Origin: DASQPR01 sp963836785 | Lineage (GTDB): Bacteria > Actinomycetota > Actinomycetes > Mycobacteriales > Micromonosporaceae | Assembly (NCBI GenBank): GCA_963836785.1 | Contig: CAWIKW010000024.1 | Location: forward strand, 1 to 64,000 | Direction of reading: 5' to 3' | Length of the DNA: 64,000 bases | Part shown: one piece after another, positions 29,999-39,444 of the stretch | How the letters are laid out: the number at the start of each line of letters is the position of its first letter | How positions within the stretch are numbered: position 1 is the first letter of the stretch | Program-made: the position numbers and the translations under genes | Notes under the pieces: model-generated | What the model saw: the letters and a program-made list of their open reading frames with translations, nothing else | Told to the model about the DNA's origin: nothing | Database searches by the model: none

Positions 29999-30827
29999 CG
30001 TGCCGCGCAAGGACTCCGCGACGGCGGCCGTACCGCTGAAACCGGGCGAGCGCCGCCCGCTGATGGCCGGCAACTGGAAGATGAACTTCAATCATCTCGA
30101 GGCCATCGGCCACACCCAGAAGCTCGCGTTCAGCCTGACCGAGAAGCAGCTGACCGAGGTCGAGACGGTGCTGCTACCGCCGTTTGTCGACATTCGCAGC
30201 GTGCAGACGTTGATCGACGCGGACAACCTGTTGATCGGGTACGGCGCGCAGGATCTGTCGCCCTACGACAGCGGCGCCTACACCGGCGACGTGTCCGGCC
30301 CGATGCTCGCCAAGCTCGGCTGCCAGTACGTCATCGTCGGCCACTCGGAACGCCGGACGATCCATGGCGAAGGCAACGACGTGGTGGCCGCGAAGGTCAA
30401 AGCGGCGATCCGCAACGAGATTGCCCCGATCCTGTGCGTGGGCGAGGGCCTGGAGGTCCGGGAGGGCGGCGGCCACGTGCCGCACTGTACGAACCAGCTC
30501 GACGCCGCGCTCGACGGTCTGACAGCCGAGCAGGTCCGCGGCGTCGTGGTGGCGTACGAGCCCATCTGGGCGATCGGCACCGGCAAGACCGCGACGCCGG
30601 GCGACGCTCAGGAGGTGATCGGCGCGATCCGGTCCCGCCTGGCCGAACGCTTCGACCAGGAAACCGCGACGACGGTACGGATCCTCTACGGCGGCTCGGT
30701 CACGTCGGCAAACATCGCGGCGATCATGGCGGAACCGGACATCGACGGCGCACTGATCGGCGGCGCGAGTCTGAAGGTGGACGAGTTCGTCGCGATCTGC
30801 CGCTACCCGGAACACATCCCGCGCTAG
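29991..30827 (+). CDS. tpiA: triosephosphate isomerase
   Basis: This 278-aa TIM-barrel enzyme interconverts DHAP and glyceraldehyde-3-phosphate. It has the substrate Lys in MAGNWKMNFN, catalytic His in VIVGHSERR, catalytic Glu and flexible loop in VAYEPIWAIGTGKTATP, and phosphate-binding YGGSVTSAN and GALIGGASL. About 20 residues precede the conserved core. ATG 29991 overlaps the end of pgk; GTG 30000 is an alternative. Confidence 0.96.
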   Translation: MADVPRKDSATAAVPLKPGERRPLMAGNWKMNFNHLEAIGHTQKLAFSLTEKQLTEVETVLLPPFVDIRSVQTLIDADNLLIGYGAQDLSPYDSGAYTGDVSGPMLAKLGCQYVIVGHSERRTIHGEGNDVVAAKVKAAIRNEIAPILCVGEGLEVREGGGHVPHCTNQLDAALDGLTAEQVRGVVVAYEPIWAIGTGKTATPGDAQEVIGAIRSRLAERFDQETATTVRILYGGSVTSANIAAIMAEPDIDGALIGGASLKVDEFVAICRYPEHIPR

Positions 30828-30901
30828 GTCGCCGGCGACCCGGCCCGCTCCCTGGGCCGAGCCGTGATCCATCTGCTCGCAACCCGGCGTTGTGCGGCGG
30901 C

Positions 30902-31009
30902 TGGGCCGGCCTTGATCCGCAGGCCGTGCCGGCTTTGATCCGAGGCCGTGCCGGCGTTGATCCGAGGCCGTGCCGGCTTTGATCCGAGGCCGACCCGGCG
31001 TTTACCCGA
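30902..31009. repeat. 22-bp tandem repeat, four full units
   Basis: Units at 30922, 30944, 30966 and 30988 share GGCCGTGCCGGC(T/G)TTGATCC; the last is degenerate, and a partial copy precedes them from 30902. The array lies between tpiA and secG. Confidence 0.88.
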
Positions 31010-31108
31010 TCGGGATCCGGTCGGTTACCGCGGCCGCGCCGGGGCCGGCTATCCTTGCCGGCGACGCTCCCGATGGGCCGCCGTATGTGAGAGGACACAG
31101 CACCCGCC

Positions 31109-31354
31109 ATGTGGTTCCCGTACCTGATGATCTCGCTGCTCGCCATCACGAGCGTGATCCTGACGCTGCTGATCCTGTTGCACCGGGGCAAGGGCGGCGG
31201 CCTGTCGAGCATGTTCGGCGGCGGTGTCACCTCCAGCCTGTCCGGCTCGTCCGTCGCCGAGCGCAACCTGGACCTGTTCACGGTGCTTGTCGGCATCGTC
31301 TGGTTCGCGTGCATTGTCGGTTACGGCCTCTGGCTCCGCCTCAAGACCGGCTGA
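31109..31354 (+). CDS. secG: preprotein translocase subunit SecG
   Basis: This 81-aa SecG is the small membrane subunit of the SecYEG channel. It has two hydrophobic helices (residues about 4-24 and 55-75) around the conserved cytoplasmic loop LHRGKGGGLSSMFGGG. The FGGG and the position after tpiA are typical. The reading frame is complete. Confidence 0.95.
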   Translation: MWFPYLMISLLAITSVILTLLILLHRGKGGGLSSMFGGGVTSSLSGSSVAERNLDLFTVLVGIVWFACIVGYGLWLRLKTG

Positions 31355-31470
31355 TCGCCGGCTGACTCGCCGGGACGCAGCCGGCCGGCCGCGCCGCCCG
31401 CTGGAGAATCCGGCCGGACGCGCGGGTCACGGCAAGCGCGCGCGAACCAGCAAGAAGTCTTACGATTGAC

Positions 31471-31496
31471 CGCGCGACCGGAGCCCCGGTCGCGCG
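31471..31496. terminator. perfect 11-bp hairpin between secG and rbpA
   Basis: CGCGCGACCGG, loop AGCC, CCGGTCGCGCG. There is no T-run. It could end secG transcription. A TACGAT at 31461-31466 just before it could be an rbpA -10, which would instead put the hairpin at the 5' end of the rbpA mRNA. Confidence 0.5.
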
Positions 31497-31553
31497 CAGG
31501 CGTTTCACCTGTGCGGTTCTCCGTCGATCCCCCCACGACAGGAGCACGCGGCA

Positions 31554-31892
31554 GTGGCCAGCAATGCAATTCGAGGTAGCCGTGTCGGCGGCGGCCCGAT
31601 GCGACTCACCGAAAACAGCGAACCGGCGCCACGCCGGCAGTTCACCTATTGGTGTGCCAACGGGCACCGGGTCCAGCCGTCGTTCGCGGCCGAGGCACAT
31701 CCGCCGGCGACGTGGGACTGCCCCCACTGTGGCCTGCCGTGCGGACTCGACCCGGCCGATCCGCCACCGCCGCCACATGCCGAGCCGTACAAGAGCCACT
31801 TCGCGTACGTCAAGGAGCGCCGCTCGGACGAGGAAGGCGCCGCGTTGCTCGACGAGGCGCTGGCCGAACTACGCGCCCGCCGACCCCGGTAA
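31554..31892 (+). CDS. rbpA: RNA polymerase-binding protein RbpA
   Basis: This 112-aa actinobacterial RbpA stabilises sigma-A/SigB holoenzyme and the open complex. It shows the N-terminal ASNAIRGSRVGGGP, the zinc/core domain (YWCANGHRVQPSFA, WDCPHCGLPCG), the basic linker and the C-terminal sigma-interaction region (HFAYVKERRSDEEGAALLDE). GTG 31554 follows a purine-rich leader. It is convergent with pgl. Confidence 0.95.
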   Translation: MASNAIRGSRVGGGPMRLTENSEPAPRRQFTYWCANGHRVQPSFAAEAHPPATWDCPHCGLPCGLDPADPPPPPHAEPYKSHFAYVKERRSDEEGAALLDEALAELRARRPR

Positions 31893-31913
31893 GCCACGCC
31901 GGGTACCTCGGCC

Positions 31914-32003
31914 CAGCCACACAGCGAGGCAGCGCCTGGTCCTCATGGGCCCAGCAACACGGCGAGGCAGGACCTGGGCTCAGCCACACAGCGAGGCAGC
32001 GCC
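31914..32003. repeat. direct repeats between rbpA and pgl
   Basis: CAGCCACACAGCGAGGCAGC occurs at 31914 and 31981, with a diverged copy (CAGCAACACGGCGAGGCAGG) at 31952. The unit period is roughly 30-38 bp. They fill the convergent gap. Confidence 0.8.
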
Positions 32004-32017
32004 GATGAGGCGCGGTA

Positions 32018-32770
32018 CTACCGGTGCGCGACGCCGGCCGCGGCCGCCCGGTCGAGGAGCCAGAGCGTACGTCGGCTTCCGCGTACGCCGGCCGCCGGGA
32101 CATGGGCCGGCTCGGCTCCCGCCAGCGCCCGACCGACCGCGTCGGCCTTCTCCGCGCCCGACGCCAGGATCCACACGTCGTGGGCCGAGTTCAACGCGTC
32201 AAGCGTCAGCGTCGTACGGATCGGCGGTGGCTTCGGGCTGTCCCGTACGGCCGAGACCGGCCGGCTGGGGTCGACCAGCGGGTGGTCGGGGAACACGGAT
32301 GCGACGTGCCCGTCCTCGCCGATGCCGAGCAGTACGACGTCGAACCGGGGCAGTTCGCCGCGGCCACCCGCGGCGCCGGCGAGATCGTCGGCGTAGGCCA
32401 TGGCCCCGGCCTCGGGATCGTCGCCGTCTGGACCGTCCGACGCGGGCATCGGGTGGACCCGCTCGGCCGCCAAGGGCAGCTTGTCCAGGAGCGCGGATCG
32501 GATCTGCGTCTCGTTGCGCTCCGGGTCGCCGCTCGGCAGGAACCGCTCGTCACCCCACCAGAGGTCGACACGGTCCCACGCGACCGCGTCGCTGACCGGA
32601 GCGGCCGCCAGCGCGGTGTAGATCTTCTCCGCGATGCGGCCGCCGGTGAGCACGATCGACGCGGAGCCATGCTCGGCCTGGGCGTCGATCAGCCGTACGG
32701 CGAGTCGTGCGGCGACCGCCGACGCGAGCACGTCGGAGTCGGCGTGGATGACGACACGGGCCTCACTCAT
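32018..32770 (-). CDS. pgl: 6-phosphogluconolactonase
   Basis: This 250-aa DevB-type lactonase hydrolyses 6-phosphogluconolactone in the oxidative pentose phosphate pathway. Motifs are IVLTGGRIAEKIY, DLWWGDERFLPSGDPERNE, LGIGEDGHVASVFPDHP and a C-terminal ALAGAEPAHVPAAGVRG. It overlaps opcA by 4 nt and is last in the zwf-opcA-pgl minus-strand operon. Confidence 0.94.
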   Translation of the reverse strand: MSEARVVIHADSDVLASAVAARLAVRLIDAQAEHGSASIVLTGGRIAEKIYTALAAAPVSDAVAWDRVDLWWGDERFLPSGDPERNETQIRSALLDKLPLAAERVHPMPASDGPDGDDPEAGAMAYADDLAGAAGGRGELPRFDVVLLGIGEDGHVASVFPDHPLVDPSRPVSAVRDSPKPPPIRTTLTLDALNSAHDVWILASGAEKADAVGRALAGAEPAHVPAAGVRGSRRTLWLLDRAAAAGVAHR

Positions 32771-33972
32771 CCGCGGGCCGCCTTACCGTCGCCGGCTGGC
32801 CGCGCCGCGGCGTCCGTACTCGACCTCCGCGCGGCGATGTCGGTACCCGACGTCCGCGCCGCGCCGCCCGAGGCCGACTTCCGCTGCGCAGCGTCCGCAC
32901 TGGATTCGCGTGCCTTCGCGGACACGGTCGGCCGGCGGGTGCTCGACCTCGCGGCCACGGCCGACTTGCTCCGCGCCGACCGCTTGGTCACCGCCTCCGG
33001 AGCCTCGGAGACCGCCGGATCCTGCCAGATGTGCACCCGGATGGGCGATCGCTCGTTGAGCTTCTTCATACCGGCGAACGCGCCCAACGCAGCCGCGTAG
33101 ATTTCGTCGGCGTCGAGCCGGCGCAGCTCCTCGGCCAACTCGTCGCCGAGCGGCCGCCGGGTCAGCGGGAGATCGCGATCGATCTGGCCGGTGCGCTTGA
33201 GCACCGCCGAATCGTTGTCGCGGGTCAGTGAGACGTCGTCGCCATTCGCGCAGTGCAGGCTCACTTCCCGCATGCGAGGGAATTCGCTCGTGGCCTTGAG
33301 CCTGGGCATGTGCCCGAGGCGCGATCCGAGCCAACCGCGCATCAGCGCCGCGGTTGGGTCGGACGCGGGGGCGATCACGGTCGCGCTCGTCACCGGCGAC
33401 TCGATCGTGTCGAATGCGCCGGCCACCAGGGTTCGCCACGGTGAGATGCGGCACCACGCGAGATCGGTGTCCCCGGGTGCGTAGTCGACGGCTCGCGTGT
33501 GCAGCGCCGCGATCGGGTCGGATGACTGGGCCGAGTCGGTGACCCGCCGGTCGCTGTAGACGCCGAGCGGGTCGTTCGCGATCTTCTGCGGCGGCTCGCT
33601 GTGCCACCAGGACACCACGGGTACGTCCGGAGCCAGCAGCGGCTGTACGACCGATTCAGCGTGGAGTGACAGCCGGCCCTGCATGCGCAGCACGACCGCC
33701 TCACACGGCCCGAGCCGGCCGCCGACCACGATCTCGGCGTCCAGCCGGCTCCGGTCGGACATGCTGCCCTCGGCCCGCACCACGATCACCAGCCGGCACG
33801 GATGCTGCGCGGCGGCGATGGTGGCGGCCGCCTCCGCCTCCCGTACCCGCCGCTCATCGACGACGGCGACGAGCGTGAGTGCCATGCCGCTCGTGACGCC
33901 GCCGGCGTTGCGCCGCTCCGCGGCCAGTGCCTTGACCACCTCATTGCCGGTGGTATCCCAGAGGCCGATCAC
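32767..33972 (-). CDS. opcA: glucose-6-phosphate dehydrogenase assembly protein OpcA
   Basis: OpcA is required for activity and redox control of Zwf in actinomycetes and cyanobacteria. Family features are MIGLWDTTGNEVVKALAAER, RIVVRAEG-like LVIVVRAEGSMSDRSRLDAE, PDVPVVSWWHSEPP and DLAWCRISPWRTLVAGAFD. It has 401 aa. The last 80 residues are a low-complexity Ser/Ala/Arg/Lys tail beyond the conserved domain. It lies between zwf (43 bp gap) and pgl (overlap). Confidence 0.94.
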   Translation of the reverse strand: MIGLWDTTGNEVVKALAAERRNAGGVTSGMALTLVAVVDERRVREAEAAATIAAAQHPCRLVIVVRAEGSMSDRSRLDAEIVVGGRLGPCEAVVLRMQGRLSLHAESVVQPLLAPDVPVVSWWHSEPPQKIANDPLGVYSDRRVTDSAQSSDPIAALHTRAVDYAPGDTDLAWCRISPWRTLVAGAFDTIESPVTSATVIAPASDPTAALMRGWLGSRLGHMPRLKATSEFPRMREVSLHCANGDDVSLTRDNDSAVLKRTGQIDRDLPLTRRPLGDELAEELRRLDADEIYAAALGAFAGMKKLNERSPIRVHIWQDPAVSEAPEAVTKRSARSKSAVAARSSTRRPTVSAKARESSADAAQRKSASGGAARTSGTDIAARRSSTDAAARPAGDGKAARG

Positions 33973-34015
33973 CGGATCATCCCTTCGTCAGGCCGACCGC
34001 CGCGGCCGAGCGCGG

Positions 34016-35575
34016 TCACGCGCGCCGCCATTGGTGGCCGTCGCGGGTCAGAAGCTCGTCGGCGGCGCGCGGGCCCCATTCGCCGGCCCGGTACGGCTCC
34101 GGTGAAGTGCCGACCCACGCCGCCTCCATCGGGTCGACGACCCGCCAGCTCGCCTCGACCTCGGGCGCGTCCGGGAACAGCGTCCGGTCGCCGACCAGGA
34201 CGTCGAGGATCAGCCGCTCGTACGCCTCGGGCGACGAGTCGGTGAACGCCTCGCCGTACTGGAAGTCCATCGCGATGTCCCGCAGCTCCATCGCGGTGCC
34301 GGGCACCTTGGAGCCGAACTTGAGGGCCAGCCCCTCGTCCGGCTGGACACGCACCACGAGCTGGTTCTGACCGAGGGACTCGACGTCGGCCGGGTCGAAC
34401 GGCAGGTGCGGCGCGCGCTTGAACAGCACCGCGATCTCGGTGACCCGGCGCGGCATGCGCTTGCCGGCCCGGATGTAGAACGGCACGCGAGCCCAGCGGC
34501 GGTTCTGGATGCCGAGCTTCACGGCGACGTACGTCTCGGTGGTGGAGTCCGGTGGCACGTTCTTCTCGTCCAGGTAGCCGACGGCGCGTTCGCCCGCCAC
34601 CCAGCCGGGCAGGTACTGCCCGCGTACGGTGTCTCGGGCGATATCGGTCGGGAGCGTGATCGCGCGCAGCACCTTGAGTTTCTCGGCCCGGATCTCGCCG
34701 GCCTCGAAGCTCGTCGGCTCTTCCATCGCGACCATGGCGAGGAGCTGCAACAGGTGGTTCTGTAGCACGTCGCGTGCGGTGCCGGCGGCGTCGTAGAAGC
34801 CGGCCCGCGAGCCGATGCCGACATCCTCGGCCATCGTGATCTGCACCGAGTCCACGTAGTTGGCGTTCCACAGCGGCTCGAACAGCGTGTTCGCGAAGCG
34901 CAGCGCCAGGATGTTCTGCACCGTCTCTTTGCCGAGGTAGTGATCGATGCGGAACACGTCCTGCGCGGTGAACACCTCGTCGACGAGCGAGTTGAGCTGC
35001 TTGGCCGACTTGAGATCGTGGCCGAACGGCTTCTCCACGACCACCCGACGCCAGCCACCGGACTTCTTGTTGTCGGCCATCCCGGTGCGCGAGAGCTGCT
35101 TGAGCACGACCGGAAACGCGGCCGGCGGTATCGACAGGTAGAACGCCGCGTTGCCCTGGATGCGGTGCGTGTCGCGAAGCTCGTCCAGTGTCGCCGAAAG
35201 CTCATCGAAGGCATTGTCGTCGTCGAACGAGCCGCCGACGAACTTGATGTTGCCGGCCAGCCGGGCCCATACCTCGTCGCGCCACGGCGTGCGCGCGTGC
35301 TGCTGAGCGGCCTTCTTCGCGAGCTCCTCGAAGTCGTCGTCGCCCCAGTCGCGGCGCGCGAAGCCGGCCACCACGAAGCTCGGCGGCAGCATGCCACGGT
35401 TGGCGAGGTCGTAGATCGCCGGAATCAGCTTCTTGCGGGCGAGGTCGCCGGTCACGCCGAAGATGACGACGGCGCACGGCTCCGGGATGCGCGGCAGCCG
35501 CCGATCCTTCGGATCGCGCAGCGGGTTGGGGCTCCGCTTCTCGAAGTCGTCGTGTATGACGTGATTGCCGGTCAT
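34016..35575 (-). CDS. zwf: glucose-6-phosphate 1-dehydrogenase
   Basis: This 519-aa enzyme starts the oxidative pentose phosphate pathway, making NADPH. The coenzyme fingerprint is VVIFGVTGDLARKKLIPAIY, the catalytic segment is RIDHYLGKETVQNILALRFA and EKPFGHDLKSAKQLN is conserved. ATG 35575. Its upstream gap to tal (195 bp) suggests its own promoter for zwf-opcA-pgl. Confidence 0.97.
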   Translation of the reverse strand: MTGNHVIHDDFEKRSPNPLRDPKDRRLPRIPEPCAVVIFGVTGDLARKKLIPAIYDLANRGMLPPSFVVAGFARRDWGDDDFEELAKKAAQQHARTPWRDEVWARLAGNIKFVGGSFDDDNAFDELSATLDELRDTHRIQGNAAFYLSIPPAAFPVVLKQLSRTGMADNKKSGGWRRVVVEKPFGHDLKSAKQLNSLVDEVFTAQDVFRIDHYLGKETVQNILALRFANTLFEPLWNANYVDSVQITMAEDVGIGSRAGFYDAAGTARDVLQNHLLQLLAMVAMEEPTSFEAGEIRAEKLKVLRAITLPTDIARDTVRGQYLPGWVAGERAVGYLDEKNVPPDSTTETYVAVKLGIQNRRWARVPFYIRAGKRMPRRVTEIAVLFKRAPHLPFDPADVESLGQNQLVVRVQPDEGLALKFGSKVPGTAMELRDIAMDFQYGEAFTDSSPEAYERLILDVLVGDRTLFPDAPEVEASWRVVDPMEAAWVGTSPEPYRAGEWGPRAADELLTRDGHQWRRA

Positions 35576-35770
35576 GGCTGGACGCTCCCGGAGGCCAGGG
35601 TCTTCGCGGCGGCGGGCGGTCGCGCGGACGCCGCCGCCCCGATCCCGCCGCCATGATCAACACAAATGCAACAATATCTACGGTACGTGCCCGCCGCGTC
35701 GCCGTTGACCGACGTGAGGCAACGCGTCACGTACGGCGTGACGCGCGATGAGCCGTCACTTCCCGAGCCG

Positions 35771-36892
35771 TCACTTCCCGATCGACGCGTGGGCGGCGTC
35801 GATCTGCGATGTGACGCTGCCGAGCAGGTCCTTCCAGCTCGCCTCGAACTTCTCCACGCCTTCGCGCTCCAACGTGTCGACCACGTCGTCGTAGTCGACG
35901 CCCAGCGCCTTGAGGTCGTCGAGCACCTTCTGCGCGGCGGCGTACGAGCCGGTGACGGCGTCCGGCCGCACTTCACCATGGTCGGCAAACGCGTAGATCG
36001 TGGCCTCCGGCATCGTGTTCACCACGCCCGGAGCGACCAGCTCCTCGACGTACATGACGTCGCGGTAGGACGGGTTCTTCGTCGACGTCGATGCCCACAG
36101 CGGCCGCTGCGGACGCGCGCCGGCCTTGGCCAGCGCCTGCCAGCGGTCGCTGGCGAAGACCTTCTCGTAGAGCTGGTACGCCAGCTGAGCGTTCGCGATC
36201 GCGGCCTTGCCGTGCATCGCCTGCGCCTCGGGCGTGCCGATCTTGTCGAGGCGCTTGTCCACCTCGGTGTCGACCCGGGACACGAAGAACGAGGCGACCG
36301 AACCGATCTTCGACAGGTCGTGACCGTTCGCCTTGGCCTGCTCCATCCCGTCCAGGAAGGCGTCCATCACTTCCTCGTAACGCTGCAGCGAGAAGATCAG
36401 CGTCACGTTGACGCTGATGCCCTTCGCCAGCGTGGCCGCGATGGCCGGGACTCCGGCCGCGGTCGCCGGGATCTTGATGAAAATGTTCTCCCGGTCGACG
36501 AGCCACCAGAGCTGCTTGGCTTCGGCGTTCGTCTTGTCCGTGTCGTAGGCGAGCCGCGGGTCGACCTCGATCGAGACACGGCCGTCGACCCCGTTCGACG
36601 CGTCGTACGGCGCGCGGAGCACGTCGGCGGCCCAGCGGACGTCGTACGTGGTGATCATCCGCATCGCTTCTTCGACATCGACGCCCCGCAGGGCCAGGTC
36701 AATGGTCTGCTCGGCGTAGTCCTCCGAGTCCTCGAGCGCCTTGGCGAAGATCGTCGGGTTGCTCGTCACACCCACGACGTGCTGGTCGTCGCGCAGCTTC
36801 GCCAGACCGCCGCTGATGAGACGTCCACGGGAAATGTCATCGAGCCACACCGCAACTCCGGCGGCGGACAGCTCAGCGAGTCGATCGGTCAT
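35771..36892 (-). CDS. tal: transaldolase
   Basis: This 373-aa actinobacterial-type (long) transaldolase moves dihydroxyacetone units between sugar phosphates. The Schiff-base Lys is in NIFIKIPATAAGVPAI, with GVTSNPTIFAKAL near the start and WASTSTKNPSYRDVMYVEEL. ATG 36892 (MTDRLAEL) has GAGGAG/GAGG upstream and is preferred to the start at 36925. It lies 58 bp downstream of tkt on the same strand. Confidence 0.96.
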   Translation of the reverse strand: MTDRLAELSAAGVAVWLDDISRGRLISGGLAKLRDDQHVVGVTSNPTIFAKALEDSEDYAEQTIDLALRGVDVEEAMRMITTYDVRWAADVLRAPYDASNGVDGRVSIEVDPRLAYDTDKTNAEAKQLWWLVDRENIFIKIPATAAGVPAIAATLAKGISVNVTLIFSLQRYEEVMDAFLDGMEQAKANGHDLSKIGSVASFFVSRVDTEVDKRLDKIGTPEAQAMHGKAAIANAQLAYQLYEKVFASDRWQALAKAGARPQRPLWASTSTKNPSYRDVMYVEELVAPGVVNTMPEATIYAFADHGEVRPDAVTGSYAAAQKVLDDLKALGVDYDDVVDTLEREGVEKFEASWKDLLGSVTSQIDAAHASIGK

Positions 36893-36950
36893 GTCCTCAA
36901 CTCCTCGAAATACCTTGCCTGACAAGCGTTAAGCCTGGGTTGCCGGCGGG

Positions 36951-39062
36951 TCAGTTGCCGGTGGTCGAACCGCTGATGACGCCGGCCTTGGCGAGCGACG
37001 CGTGGGCCGCGGCGACCACGCGATCCGGCGTGAAGCCGAACTGCTCGAACAACACCTGGGCCGACGCCGACGCGCCGTAGTGCTCAATGCTGACGCACTC
37101 GCCGGTCGGACCGACCAGGTCCCGCCACGACATCGCGATGCCCGCCTCGACGCTCACCCTGGCCTTAACCTCCGGCGGCAGCACCGTGTTCCGGTAGGCC
37201 TCGTTCTGAGCGTCGAACCACTCCCGGCACGGCATCGACACCACCCGTGTACCGACGCCCTCCGCCTCCAGCCGCTCGCGCGCTTCGAGGCACAGCGAGA
37301 CCTCGGAGCCGGTGCCGATGAGGATCACCTGCGGGCTCGGGGTGGACGACTCGGCCAACGTGTACGCGCCCCGGACGACGCCTTCGGCGTCCGCGACCGC
37401 ATCCCGGTCGAGCACGGGCAGGTTCTGCCGGGTCAGGCACAGGGCCGTCGGCCGGTCGGTGTGTTCGAGCGCCATCCGCCAGGCCCACGCCGTCTCGTTG
37501 GCGTCACCCGGCCGTACGACGTCGAGGCCCGGAATCGCCCGAAGCGCGCTCAGGTGCTCGATCGGCTGGTGGGTCGGCCCGTCCTCGCCCAGCCCAATCG
37601 AGTCATGCGTCCACACGTACACCACGGGCAGCTTCATCAGCGCCGCCAGCCGCACGGCCGGGCGCATGTAGTCGGAGAACACGAGGAACGTCCCGCCGTA
37701 GACGCGAGTGCCGCCATGCAGCACGATCCCGTTGAGAATCGAGCCCATGCCGTGTTCGCGGATGCCGAAGTGCAGCGTCCGGCCGTACCAGTCACCGGGG
37801 AAGGCCTTCGTCGCGTGCTCCGGCGGGACGAACGACGGCTCGCCTTCCATCGTCGTGTTGTTGCTCTCGGCCAGGTCGGCCGAGCCGCCCCACAGCTCCG
37901 GCAGCACCGGCGCCAGCGCCTGCAGCACCTCACCGGACGCCTTGCGGGTCGCCATGCCCTTGGGGTCCGCTTTGAACTGGGGGAGCGCGTCGACCCAGCC
38001 GGCGGGCAGCGTGCGCGTCGCCATGCGGTCGAACAACTCGGCCTGCTCCGGGTTCGCCGCCCGCCAGGCGTCAAAGCCGGTCTGCCAGGCCGCACGCTCG
38101 TCGCGACCACGCTGCGCGACCTCGCGGGTGTGGGCGAGCACGTCCGGATCCACCTGGAACGTCTGATCGGGGTCGAAGCCGAGGATCTCCTTCGTGGCCG
38201 CGACCTCCTCGGCGCCCATCGCGGAGCCGTGGATCTTGCCGGTGTTCTGCTTCGTCGGTGCCGGCCAACCGATGATCGTCCGGAGGGCGATGAACGACGG
38301 CTTGTCCGTCACCTTCTGTGCTTCCAGGATCGCCTGGTAGAGCGCCTCCGGGTCTTCCTGGTAACCCGTGGCGGTACGCCAGTCGACGTGCTGGACGTGC
38401 CAGCCGTACGCGGCGAATCGGGCCGGCATGTCCTCGGACTTCGCGATGTTCGTGTCGTCCTCGATCGAGATCGAGTTGTCGTCCCAGATCAGCAGCAGGT
38501 TGCCGAGCTTCTGATGGGCGGCGAGCGAGGCCGCCTCGTGGCTGATGCCTTCTTCCATGTCGCCGTCCGAGGCGAGCACGTAGATGGAGTGGTCGAACGG
38601 GCTGTCCCCGGCCGGGGCGTCCGGATCGAACAGCCCGCGCTCGCGCCGGGCGGCCATCGCCATGCCGACCGCGTTGCCGAAGCCCTGGCCGAGCGGGCCG
38701 GTCGTCGTCTCGACGCCGATCGTGTGGCCGTGCTCCGGGTGGCCGGGGGTGAGCGATCCCCACGTACGCAGCTTCTTGAGGTCGTCCAGCTCGAGGCCGT
38801 AGCCGGACAGGTAGAGCTGGATGTAGAGGGTCAGGCTGGAGTGGCCGCAGGACAGCACGAACCGGTCGCGGCCGGGCCACGCCGGGTCGGTCGGGTCATG
38901 ACGCATCACGCGCTGGAACAACAGGTAGGCGGCCGGGGCGAGACTCATCGCCGTGCCGGGGTGGCCGTTGCCGGCCTTCTCCACCGCGTCGGCAGCGAGC
39001 ACTCGAATCGTATCGACGGCCCGACGATCGAGCTCCGACCAGGACAAGTTCGTTTCGGTCAC
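36951..39062 (-). CDS. tkt: transketolase
   Basis: This 703-aa thiamine diphosphate enzyme of the non-oxidative pentose phosphate pathway has EKAGNGHPGTAMSLAPAAYL, TPGHPEHGHTIGVETTTGPL and the TPP/Mg motif ASDGDMEEGISHEAASLA. The pyrimidine-domain catalytic Glu lies in LHFGIREHGMGSILNGIVLH. I chose GTG 39062 (MTETNLSWSELDRRA) because AAGGAG lies 8 nt upstream; ATG 39089 is possible but has no clear ribosome-binding site. It probably forms a unit with tal. Confidence 0.96.
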   Translation of the reverse strand: MTETNLSWSELDRRAVDTIRVLAADAVEKAGNGHPGTAMSLAPAAYLLFQRVMRHDPTDPAWPGRDRFVLSCGHSSLTLYIQLYLSGYGLELDDLKKLRTWGSLTPGHPEHGHTIGVETTTGPLGQGFGNAVGMAMAARRERGLFDPDAPAGDSPFDHSIYVLASDGDMEEGISHEAASLAAHQKLGNLLLIWDDNSISIEDDTNIAKSEDMPARFAAYGWHVQHVDWRTATGYQEDPEALYQAILEAQKVTDKPSFIALRTIIGWPAPTKQNTGKIHGSAMGAEEVAATKEILGFDPDQTFQVDPDVLAHTREVAQRGRDERAAWQTGFDAWRAANPEQAELFDRMATRTLPAGWVDALPQFKADPKGMATRKASGEVLQALAPVLPELWGGSADLAESNNTTMEGEPSFVPPEHATKAFPGDWYGRTLHFGIREHGMGSILNGIVLHGGTRVYGGTFLVFSDYMRPAVRLAALMKLPVVYVWTHDSIGLGEDGPTHQPIEHLSALRAIPGLDVVRPGDANETAWAWRMALEHTDRPTALCLTRQNLPVLDRDAVADAEGVVRGAYTLAESSTPSPQVILIGTGSEVSLCLEARERLEAEGVGTRVVSMPCREWFDAQNEAYRNTVLPPEVKARVSVEAGIAMSWRDLVGPTGECVSIEHYGASASAQVLFEQFGFTPDRVVAAAHASLAKAGVISGSTTGN

Positions 39063-39444
39063 GGACGCCACTCCTTGGTTCGCGGACATGGTGAAAACCC
39101 TACCCACCGTGAGCACATTGGTGCGCGATCACCCCGCGGTGTTGGCTCACTGTCCGTTCGGGCGCATCGTCACCCGCTGGGCCTTTCCGCCCCGGTGTGA
39201 CGACCGGCACGATGCGCAGAAGGTTCGGCGTGCGCGACGCGTCCGCGCCGCCCGCCGACGACGTCCGAGCGGCAGGCCGCGGCAGCCCGGCCGGAAACGG
39301 CGCGTACGCTGTGCTCCGGTGCGCCGGCGTTTGTCGCGCTCGCCGTATTTGTGATCGTGCCCCGGGTTGTGTGATCGGGCCCGATTGAACACAGCGCCCC
39401 GAATGACCCGGAGCGCGGCTGTACGGAAGGGTGGCACTTCGCGC
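39063..39444. other. divergent tkt / ctaB intergenic region
   Basis: I see no gene here. It carries the promoters of tkt (minus) and ctaB (plus). A repeated GTTTGTCGC/TTTGTGATCG-rich patch is present near 39330-39370 without clear dyad. Confidence 0.4.

Noticed and set aside
30902..31009. possible CRISPR array
   Set aside because: The 22-bp units abut each other with no spacers and no cas genes are nearby; it is a simple tandem repeat.
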